Position numbers and translations under genes: made by a program. The notes beneath the pieces were generated by a model. It was not told where the DNA came from. It was given only the letters and a program-made list of their open reading frames with translations, and did not search any database. From assembly GCA_913041495.1 (NCBI GenBank), contig CAJWHT010000003.1:1-64000 (forward strand): a stretch of 64,000 nucleotides of DNA, read 5' to 3'. Positions 56,399 through 64,000 of the stretch are shown one piece after another (the first letter of the stretch is position 1; each line of letters starts with the position of its first letter). The stretch is from an uncultured Desulfobacteraceae bacterium (GTDB lineage: Bacteria; Desulfobacterota; Desulfobacteria; Desulfobacterales; Desulfobacteraceae).

Positions 56399-58933
56399 AT
56401 GGCCTGGCTGGTTCCATCCGTTATCGCCACCCTGATCGGAACGGCCATTCTTGCGTTCTGCTACTACTATATTTATCTGGAAGACAAAAAAAGATATCTG
56501 AAAATATGGGCCGTCTCCTGGCTGATATACATGACACGCTACCTTTTCTTGCTGGGGTTCCTGACCTGGGAAAAGAGCCCATACCTTCTTATCGGGAATC
56601 AGACGGCCTGTCTGGTCAGCGGGGTGTTGCTTCTGTACGGCTCCTGTCTCTTTGTGGGCAAAAAATTTCCCCGTGTATTTATCTATATCGCTGTCGTGGG
56701 TGTCCTGTGGATTTTTATCAGTATTTTGAACCGGTTTTCGTTTCTGGTCATGTCTTTGCCTACGTTCAGCTTTCTTGCCGTGATTTATATCTGGACCGGA
56801 TACGTATTTTGCAAGACGTCAAAATCAAGTGAAAAAGAGGCGGTCATCGTTGGCGTGGCCTTTATTTTATGGGGGATACACAAGGCGGATTATCCCTTCT
56901 TAAGGCCTTTGGTATGGTTTGCGCCCTGGGGGTATATGATCGGGGCCATGCTTGAGTTTATTTCTGCCCTGGGGCTATTGGTCCTTTACTTTAGAAAGAC
57001 GAAAAATGAACTGGCGATGAGCCGTTCCCGGCTGGTGGACGCCCAACGTATCGCAACCCTTGGAGACTGGACATGGGATTTAAAGCACAAGGTTTTAAGT
57101 TGGTCCGATGAAACGTTCCGGATTTTCGGACGGACGCCTTCCGCGTTTACCCCCACGCTAAATGAATTTGAGTCCGCTATTCATCCGGATGATCATAGCA
57201 CCTATGCCGCCTGCCGGGATGAGGCATTGTCACAGAATCTGGATGTGGAGACCGAACTGCGGATCATTCGTCCGGACGATAGCATCCGTCATGTGCATAT
57301 CATTTTTTCAGTCATCAAAGATGCCGCTGACAGGCCGGTTGAACTGTCTGGAACTGTGCAGGATATCACTGAGCGCAAAAGGGCGGAGACAAAGCTCAAA
57401 GAAATGTCTAATTTGCTTTTAAGTGTTACTGAAGGCACCACGGATGCGATTTTTGTCAAAGACCTGGAAGGCAAGTATATCCTGGCCAACACCGCCACCT
57501 GCAAGGCAATGGGAAAGAGCCATGCCGATGTAATCGGACAAACAGATCGGGATTTATTTTCAGAAGAAACAAGCCGGGTTATCGACAAAGTGGATGCCGA
57601 GGTGATCCGCAGCGGAAAGCCTGTGCTTGCCGAAGAAAACCTGATCACAGCAGAGGGGGATACGGTCTGGCTGGCAAACAAGAGTCCGTTTAAGGATAAG
57701 GACGGCAGAACCATAGGACTGATCGGTATTTCACGCAATATTACCGAGTTCAAGCAGATGGCCCGGGAAAAGAAAATCCTTGAGGACCGTCTGATTCAGG
57801 CCCAGAAAATTGAGGCCATCGGCACCCTGGCCGGAGGTATTGCCCACGATTTCAATAATATCCTCTATCCCATTGTGGGCATGTCCGAGCTGCTGATGGA
57901 GGACTTACCCAAAGGCAGTCAAGAGCATGAAAATGCGGCTGAGATATTAAAAGCCGGCAAAAGGGGCAGTAAACTTGTCAGGCAGATTCTTGCCTTGGGC
58001 CGCCGGAATACAGAGCAGCAAAAGTTGCCTTTAAAGCTTCAGATCATTTTAAAGGAAGTGATGAAACTGATACGGGCAACCATTCCGTCCAATATCGACA
58101 TCAGGGAGGATATCTCTGCTGGCTGCGGAGAAATAATGGCCGATGCCACACAGATGCACCAGATTTTAATGAACATCCTCACCAATGCGTTTCATGCCGT
58201 GGAAGATGGCGGCGGGCTCATCCGTGTGGGACTACATGAGGTCCATATCGATGCCGGCGAACTCGTGGACAGCGCACTTCCTCAAGGGGTATACGCACGC
58301 CTTTCCATAGAAGACACGGGACACGGGATGGCGCCTGACATCATGGATAAGATTTTTGAGCCCTATTTTACCACCAAGGAGAAGGAAAAAGGATCCGGCC
58401 TTGGGTTGGCTGTGGCATACGGTATTGTTAAAGAACATAATGGGGAGATAAAAGTATATAGTGAACCGGGCAGCGGGTCCACCTTTCATATATATCTGCC
58501 CGTTATCCGGGAACACGCTGCAACACCAGGCAAGCCTGCGGAAAAACGTCTTCAAAAGGGTCATGAACATATTCTTGTGGTGGACGATGAGGAACCCATC
58601 GTCAAGATGACAACGGCTGTACTCAAACGGCTTGGATACCAAGTCACTTCATTCTGCTCAAGCCCGGAAGCCTTCACGGCGTTCAAAAATGATCCGCAGG
58701 CCTTTGACCTTGTCCTGACGGATATGACCATGCCCCAGATGACGGGAAACGAACTGGCACGGAAAATAAAGGAAATCAGGCAGGATGTCCCTGTAATTAT
58801 CTGCACCGGATTCAGTAAAGATATGAACCGGAAGAAGGCCGAGCAGACAGGCATTGACGGGTTTCTCATGAAACCTGTGATTAAATCGCAGGTGGGGCAA
58901 TTGATTCGTCAGATGCTTGATGCAAAACCTTGA
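56399..58933 (+). CDS. Membrane hybrid histidine kinase (PAS/PAC, HisKA, HATPase, REC)
   Basis: GGIAHDFNNILYPIVGM, GSGLGLAVAYGIVKEHNG, LVLTDMTMPQMTGNELA. Confidence 0.92.
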   Translation: MAWLVPSVIATLIGTAILAFCYYYIYLEDKKRYLKIWAVSWLIYMTRYLFLLGFLTWEKSPYLLIGNQTACLVSGVLLLYGSCLFVGKKFPRVFIYIAVVGVLWIFISILNRFSFLVMSLPTFSFLAVIYIWTGYVFCKTSKSSEKEAVIVGVAFILWGIHKADYPFLRPLVWFAPWGYMIGAMLEFISALGLLVLYFRKTKNELAMSRSRLVDAQRIATLGDWTWDLKHKVLSWSDETFRIFGRTPSAFTPTLNEFESAIHPDDHSTYAACRDEALSQNLDVETELRIIRPDDSIRHVHIIFSVIKDAADRPVELSGTVQDITERKRAETKLKEMSNLLLSVTEGTTDAIFVKDLEGKYILANTATCKAMGKSHADVIGQTDRDLFSEETSRVIDKVDAEVIRSGKPVLAEENLITAEGDTVWLANKSPFKDKDGRTIGLIGISRNITEFKQMAREKKILEDRLIQAQKIEAIGTLAGGIAHDFNNILYPIVGMSELLMEDLPKGSQEHENAAEILKAGKRGSKLVRQILALGRRNTEQQKLPLKLQIILKEVMKLIRATIPSNIDIREDISAGCGEIMADATQMHQILMNILTNAFHAVEDGGGLIRVGLHEVHIDAGELVDSALPQGVYARLSIEDTGHGMAPDIMDKIFEPYFTTKEKEKGSGLGLAVAYGIVKEHNGEIKVYSEPGSGSTFHIYLPVIREHAATPGKPAEKRLQKGHEHILVVDDEEPIVKMTTAVLKRLGYQVTSFCSSPEAFTAFKNDPQAFDLVLTDMTMPQMTGNELARKIKEIRQDVPVIICTGFSKDMNRKKAEQTGIDGFLMKPVIKSQVGQLIRQMLDAKP

Positions 58934-58978
58934 AAACCGCCTTCACATTTTTTTGAATGGGTATGCCGGAAAGATTTA

Positions 58979-59689
58979 TTATTCCCCGGGCGCCGGCAGC
59001 AACCGCTGAACGACCTCCTCAAGAAATATAAAGAAAAGCGTTCTGGATTTTTCATAGGGGGCAAGATGCATGGGCTGGGGCGTTGACGACAGCCAGAATA
59101 TCCTGTCACATTGATCAACCAGGCCGGTATTGTACTCCTCGGCGATAATGACCACCGTTGCGCCTTTTTCTCTGGCCGAATCGTAGACATTCCGGAAGGA
59201 TTGAAAGCGGCCGGTCTCCGTGATAATCAGCAAGAGGGTGGCGTCATCCGCCATATTTTTCAAGGTGACCTCATCCGATACCGCCATGGCGGTTTTATCC
59301 GAACAGTTACGGAGCCGGTACTCAAAATACTGGGCACACAGAAGGGAGGGGCCGTATCCGAACAGGGCAATTTTTGGGTGGCGGTCAATCAATGCCAGCA
59401 GTTCATCAATCATGGCAGTGTCAAAGGTGTCAATAAACGATTTGACCCGGTTGAGTTCATCCGACTGTGTTTCCGGCGTCATCTGCTTTCCGTATAAAAA
59501 ATCAAGATATTGCCGGTAATTGTTGAAGCCCAGCTTTTTAACGAACTTGGATATTTTAGATACCGAGCAGTTGCAAAATGCGGCGGCCTGGTTGATCCGG
59601 ATGGTGGGCATGGTCCTGCTGTACTGGCGCATCTGTTCGTGGATATGCTTTTCCAAAGGGTTCAGGGTATTAAAATCAATAGTAATCAT
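58979..59689 (-). CDS. MurR/RpiR-family regulator (HTH + SIS)
   Basis: INQAAAFCNCSVSKISKFVKKLGFNNYRQYL plus SIS domain. Confidence 0.9.
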   Translation of the reverse strand: MITIDFNTLNPLEKHIHEQMRQYSRTMPTIRINQAAAFCNCSVSKISKFVKKLGFNNYRQYLDFLYGKQMTPETQSDELNRVKSFIDTFDTAMIDELLALIDRHPKIALFGYGPSLLCAQYFEYRLRNCSDKTAMAVSDEVTLKNMADDATLLLIITETGRFQSFRNVYDSAREKGATVVIIAEEYNTGLVDQCDRIFWLSSTPQPMHLAPYEKSRTLFFIFLEEVVQRLLPAPGE

Positions 59690-59760
59690 ACGCGTTCTAT
59701 GTCCGCCTTGTAATAAGTGATGATAATTGCTTACAGGATACGCTGAAAACCAATAAAAGC

Positions 59761-59851
59761 AATGGAAAATTTTCCATTTTCTGTGTGATATGTGTAAAAT
59801 TATGGAAATATTTCCTTTTTCATTGACTATCGGCCGGTGCGCCTTTAGAAT
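59761..59851 (+). promoter_or_regulatory. Operators and sigma70 promoter of the ygc-like operon
   Basis: Perfect palindrome AATGGAAAATTTTCCATT (59761-59778), GGAAATATTTCC (59804-59815), TTGACT-N17-TAGAAT (59823-59851). Confidence 0.75.
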
Positions 59852-59895
59852 CCGATACAGTCACGAAACAAAAATTAAGACACCGGAGGCCCCCA

Positions 59896-61368
59896 TTGGA
59901 TACACATAAAATGATAGACCGTTTAAAAGAGATACTGACCCCTTCCCAGGTCAATACCGACCCTGAAGACCTTTACGATGCGTCGGCAGACCGGTACAAA
60001 AAGTATGCAAAGGTACGGCGGGTGCTGGATGTGCCCCTGCCCGCCGCCATCGTGTATCCCACATCTGCCAGGGAAGTCAGCAAGGTGCTGGCCTTTTGTA
60101 ACGACGCAGGATTAAATGTCATTCCACGGGCCGGCAAGACCGCCACCGAAGGAGGACTGGAGAACTGGAAGGACAATACCATTGTTATCGATACCCTGCA
60201 CTTGAACAAGATTTTAAAGATCGATACCTACAATATGCAGGCCACCGTACAGGCCGGTGTGCCGCTGCAGCAACTGGAAGATGAGCTCAGAAAGGAAGGG
60301 TTCACCGCAGGCCACTCCCCCCAGTCCAAGCCCGTTGCCAAATTCGGCGGCCTTGTGGCCACCCGGAGTATCGGTCAGTTTTCCACCCTTTACGGGGGTA
60401 TTGAGGATATGGTGGTGGGACTGGAATGTGTTTTTCCCGACGGCCATATTTCCCGGATAAAAAATGTAGCCAGAAGATCCGGTGGTCCGGATATCCGTCA
60501 TATTGTCATCGGCAATGAAGGGGCCCTTTGTTACATCACCGAAGTCACGGTGAAGATTTTCAGGTTTTACCCTGAAAACAACCGGTTTTTCGGCTACCTG
60601 ATCAAGGATATGGAAACGGGTATCAAGGCCCTGCGTGAGGTGATGGTGAACGGTTTCCGCCCGTCCGTTGCCCGTGCCTATTCCGAAGAGGATGCGGCCC
60701 AGCACTTCTACCATTTCCACAAAAACAAATGTGTGCTCCTGTTCATGGCTGAAGGGCCTGAAGGGATTGTACAGGCCACGGGCCAGGCCATTGAGGCGGC
60801 GGTGGAAAAATTCAAGGACGGTATCATTGAGCAGGTTGACTCCCGGCTGATCGAAGACTGGTTCAACAATCTGAACTGGTCCCAGAAAGACATAGATGAT
60901 GAGATGGAAGGGATGAGAGAGAACGACTCCCACGCCGGTTTCACCACGGAAATCTCCGCAGACTGGGAAACCATCCCCAAGATTTACAACAACGTGATGC
61001 AGCGGATCAAAGCGGAGTTTCCCCGGGCCCATGACCTGACCATGCTGGGCGGCCATTCCTCCCACAGCTATATCAACGGCACCAATATGTACTTTGTCTA
61101 CAACTACCATATTCATTGTGCCCCGGAAGATGAGATGCGGGTGTACCACCATCCCCTGCAGAGAATCATCGTTGAAGAGACCCTGAAACTTGGCGGCTCC
61201 ATGTGCCATCACCACGGCATCGGAAAATTTCGAAACGAGTGGACCAAAGACGAGCACGGTTCTGCCTATTACATGCTTGAAAAACTCAAAGAGTCATTTG
61301 ATCCCAACGGTATCATGAACTTTGGAACCATCTTCCCCCAGGATGAAGGGAAAAAATACCAGCAATAG
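59896..61368 (+). CDS. ygcU: FAD-linked oxidase (AGPS/GlcD-like), YgcU-like; TTG start
   Basis: FAD_binding_4 PRAGKTATEGG, C-terminal SMCHHHGIGKFR. Confidence 0.85.
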   Translation: MDTHKMIDRLKEILTPSQVNTDPEDLYDASADRYKKYAKVRRVLDVPLPAAIVYPTSAREVSKVLAFCNDAGLNVIPRAGKTATEGGLENWKDNTIVIDTLHLNKILKIDTYNMQATVQAGVPLQQLEDELRKEGFTAGHSPQSKPVAKFGGLVATRSIGQFSTLYGGIEDMVVGLECVFPDGHISRIKNVARRSGGPDIRHIVIGNEGALCYITEVTVKIFRFYPENNRFFGYLIKDMETGIKALREVMVNGFRPSVARAYSEEDAAQHFYHFHKNKCVLLFMAEGPEGIVQATGQAIEAAVEKFKDGIIEQVDSRLIEDWFNNLNWSQKDIDDEMEGMRENDSHAGFTTEISADWETIPKIYNNVMQRIKAEFPRAHDLTMLGGHSSHSYINGTNMYFVYNYHIHCAPEDEMRVYHHPLQRIIVEETLKLGGSMCHHHGIGKFRNEWTKDEHGSAYYMLEKLKESFDPNGIMNFGTIFPQDEGKKYQQ

Positions 61369-61370
61369 GC

Positions 61371-62177
61371 ATGAACATTCTGTGTGCGGTTAAATTTGTT
61401 CCCGATGTGGACAGCGTTGCCATTGATGTTGAGAATCTGGCAGGCACATCCTCCCGGAGGATACTGAACCCGGATGACGCCTGTGCCCTGGCCTTTGCCT
61501 TACAGGTGAAGGCCGGGCATCCGGGATGCAACATCGAAGTGGTGAGCCTGGGACCGCTGTCCGTCCGTCCCCATATGGAAGACCTGTTAAGGCTTGCCGT
61601 GGACCGGGGGACCCTGATTTGCGATCCGTTGCCGGACGGCTGCAGTGGTGTGACCAGCCGGGTGCTGGCAACGTATATTGCCCAGCGCCCCTATGACTGC
61701 ATATTGACCGGCAGCCATTCCCTGGACGGGGGCTCTGCCCGGGTCCCGGTGGAGATTGCGGAAATCCTCGGCCTGGACCAGATGCTTGGCATCATAGGGA
61801 TTGATCCGGATCAGTTTGCCCCCCAACGGTTTAACAGCGGGCCTGCGGTTGTCGAAGTGGCGCAAGAGGGTGGGATCGCCACCTATGAGATGGCCATGCC
61901 ATGCGTATTTAGCCTGACCCGGGACAGCGGCTACAAGCTGCCTTATGTGAAACTGACCGATATGCGGCGGGATGTGTCGGATGGTCTGACCGTCATTGAC
62001 TGCAAAACGCTTGGATTATCTGACGGTGACCTGAAAGGCGCACCCCTTTATACTGAGGCGGTAACCTGGTATCCCCAAACCTTTGCTGAAAAGGAAAAAA
62101 AGATCGTTCAAACGGACGAGGCAGGCATTGATTATGTGTTTGATGTTTTAAAGGCCGAAGGGTTCCTTTCACGATGA
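61371..62177 (+). CDS. ygcR: Electron transfer flavoprotein beta subunit, YgcR-like
   Basis: NILCAVKFVPDVDSVAID...LNPDDACALAFALQVK; DCILTGSHSLDGGSARVPVEIAEILGL. Confidence 0.9.
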   Translation: MNILCAVKFVPDVDSVAIDVENLAGTSSRRILNPDDACALAFALQVKAGHPGCNIEVVSLGPLSVRPHMEDLLRLAVDRGTLICDPLPDGCSGVTSRVLATYIAQRPYDCILTGSHSLDGGSARVPVEIAEILGLDQMLGIIGIDPDQFAPQRFNSGPAVVEVAQEGGIATYEMAMPCVFSLTRDSGYKLPYVKLTDMRRDVSDGLTVIDCKTLGLSDGDLKGAPLYTEAVTWYPQTFAEKEKKIVQTDEAGIDYVFDVLKAEGFLSR

Positions 62178-63157
62178 AACGCACCTGTATTTTTCAGGAT
62201 ACCGACCGCCCGGGCAGTACTCCGGATTTGCTGGGGGCAGCAAAGAAGCTTCACGGTGACAGGAGGGCAGAGTCCCATGTGGTCATTATCAATGGATCCA
62301 TAGATGAGCATTTGGGTGTGTTTAATCATATTCACCGGGTGGCAGATGGCCTGGTGGCCGAATATGATCCTAAAGGACTCACGCAGATTCTGGAAAACCT
62401 GCAGAAGGACTACGGATTTGACTATATCTTGATCCCTGATACCAATCTGGGCAAAATGATTGCCCCGCGGCTGGCCCAACGTCTTGAAGCAGGCCTGGTC
62501 TCAGGCGTGACGGATATAAAACGCCGGGGTGAGGATATCGAAATCCGAAGGCCCGCCTTTTCCGGAAAAATTCTTGAGGGGATAAAAATTACGGGATCAG
62601 GGCCTGTGGTCCTGGGACTGCGGCCCAATGCCTTTGATTATACATCAACGGGCAGGCTGAAGACCACCGTGTCCGAGTATACAACGGCTGTGACCACCCG
62701 GAGTGCCGTCAAACGTCTCCGTGTGGCGGGCAGCAATGGCGATATCCAAACAGGTGGGAACAAGCCCCGTGATATTCGGGACAGTGAGGTCATCATCGCA
62801 GGTGGCGGCGGGGCGAAAGACCATTTTACCGCACTTAACAAATTGGCCGAAGCATTGGGGGGAACGGTGGCTGCCAGCAGGAAACTGGTGGATCAGGGGA
62901 TCGCCCCGCGCGCCATACAGGTGGGCCAGTCCGGGAAAACGGTGTCTCCCCGGTTGTACATGGCCATAGGGATCCACGGAAGCATGCAGCATCTGGCGGG
63001 CCTGCGGCAGGTGGACACCCTTATTTCGGTCAATAAAACCGCCCATGCCCCCATCTGCAGCCTGTCGGACATCGTTGTGCAGGGGGATGCCGGGGAATTC
63101 ATCCGAAGACTTATGGAAAAAATTGTGAATGACAGATCTGGACGTAAAGGAAGCTGA
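62174..63157 (+). CDS. ygcQ: Electron transfer flavoprotein alpha subunit, YgcQ-like
   Basis: VIIAGGGGAKDHFTALNKLAEALGGTVAASRKLVDQGIAPRAIQVGQSGKTVSPRLYMAIGIHGSMQHLAGL. Confidence 0.92.
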   Translation: MKRTCIFQDTDRPGSTPDLLGAAKKLHGDRRAESHVVIINGSIDEHLGVFNHIHRVADGLVAEYDPKGLTQILENLQKDYGFDYILIPDTNLGKMIAPRLAQRLEAGLVSGVTDIKRRGEDIEIRRPAFSGKILEGIKITGSGPVVLGLRPNAFDYTSTGRLKTTVSEYTTAVTTRSAVKRLRVAGSNGDIQTGGNKPRDIRDSEVIIAGGGGAKDHFTALNKLAEALGGTVAASRKLVDQGIAPRAIQVGQSGKTVSPRLYMAIGIHGSMQHLAGLRQVDTLISVNKTAHAPICSLSDIVVQGDAGEFIRRLMEKIVNDRSGRKGS

Positions 63158-63158
63158 T

Positions 63159-63938
63159 ATGAAGGTAACGGATTTTAACATGGATTTCTTTTCCCTGAAG
63201 GGGAAAAATGCCATTGTCACCGGCGGCAACAGCGGTCTGGGACAGGCCTTTTCCGTAGCCCTGGCCAAAGGGGGGGCAAACGTCATGGCACCGAGCATCA
63301 TGGATGATGACGGTGAAACCCGCAAATTTGTGGAAGACTGCGGTGTTGCGTACCGCTATACATATGCCGACATCACGGCGGATGGCGAATGCAAACGCGT
63401 GGTGGACGACTGTGTGGCTGCCTTTGGCAGCATCGATATCCTGGTGAACTGTGCCGGCATCTGCATCAATGTGGAAGACGTTACGAAATTTACACGGAAA
63501 GAGTGGGACAAGATGGTCTCCGTGAATCTGACAGCCGCCTTTGAGATGACCCATGAGGCCTGCAAACATATGATTGCGCAAAAATCCGGCAAAGTGGTGA
63601 ATATCGCCTCCCTGTATTCCTTTCTGGGCGGGCAGTGGTCCCCGGCTTATGCTGCCACCAAACACGGGATCGTCGGCCTGACCAAGTCCATGTGCGACGA
63701 ACTGGCGCAGTTCAATATCCAGGTTAATGCCATTGCCCCGGGGTATTTTGCCACCGAGCTGACGGAAAAAACCAGAAAAGACGAAAAACAAAACGCCCGG
63801 ATTATCTCTCATATCCCCGCCAACCGCTGGGGATGGACTGCGGATCTCATGGGAGCCTGCGTTTATCTGTGCAGCGATGCCTCAAACTATGTCAACGGGA
63901 CGGTGTTGACGGTGGACGGCGGATATTTGATGCGGTAA
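63159..63938 (+). CDS. ygcW: SDR-family oxidoreductase, YgcW-like
   Basis: MDFFSLKGKNAIVTGGNSGLGQAF...SFLGGQWSPAYAATKHGIVG...IPANRWG...ASNYVNGTVLTVDGGYLMR. Confidence 0.92.
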   Translation: MKVTDFNMDFFSLKGKNAIVTGGNSGLGQAFSVALAKGGANVMAPSIMDDDGETRKFVEDCGVAYRYTYADITADGECKRVVDDCVAAFGSIDILVNCAGICINVEDVTKFTRKEWDKMVSVNLTAAFEMTHEACKHMIAQKSGKVVNIASLYSFLGGQWSPAYAATKHGIVGLTKSMCDELAQFNIQVNAIAPGYFATELTEKTRKDEKQNARIISHIPANRWGWTADLMGACVYLCSDASNYVNGTVLTVDGGYLMR

Positions 63939-63948
63939 AGGATCTGAC

Positions 63949-64000
63949 ATGGAAAAATATATCATCGCAATTGACGGTGGCACCCAGAGTACAAAGCTTT
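63949..64000 (+). CDS. FGGY-family carbohydrate kinase, N-terminus only (truncated by window)
   Basis: MEKYIIAIDGGTQSTKL. Confidence 0.75.
   Translation, partial: MEKYIIAIDGGTQSTKL

Noticed and set aside
60214-61257. 347-aa antisense ORF
   Set aside because: Shadow of the ygcU-like coding sequence; no recognisable domain.
1-64000. CRISPR arrays, rRNA, tRNA, transposases or prophage modules
   Set aside because: None recognised on reading; short repeats found are not spaced like CRISPR and no integrase or transposase ORFs are present.

Overview
This 64 kb window looks like one bacterial contig from a sulfate-reducer-like Desulfobacterota (inferred from gene content and style, not from a marker gene). 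It is densely coding, with no rRNA, tRNA or CRISPR array that I could recognise. Main blocks: (1) a rimB-rimK-aspartoacylase operon running into a non-bacterial-looking contig edge; (2) two large hybrid histidine kinases plus an MCP-less CheR/CheB/GGDEF cluster; (3) an ion and osmotic-homeostasis block (MgtE, a CdaA-YbbR diadenylate cyclase fusion, PPK2, an SLC12-like transporter, a CPA antiporter with TrkA-N, two MscS, CorA, UspA); (4) a rhodanese gene interrupted by an in-frame TGA with a SECIS-like hairpin (selenoprotein); (5) a sigma54 activator with a sigma54-type promoter and repeated palindromes next to an unannotated protein that I suspect is a divergent DAC (DisA_N-like) domain; (6) a non-pyrrolysine MttB-type corrinoid methyltransferase operon that includes an asparagine synthetase and a PhnP-like MBL hydrolase; (7) the NAGGN osmolyte trio (asnO, ngg, M42 peptidase) with MarR/BON neighbours and shared operator-like sites; (8) dnaK; (9) a selenocysteine formate dehydrogenase operon with a structured leader; (10) RACo-like and MetH-activation-like genes; (11) an RpiR-regulated operon matching the poorly characterised E. 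coli ygcU/R/Q/W/E set. All calls come from reading the sequence and the supplied translations; no searches were run.
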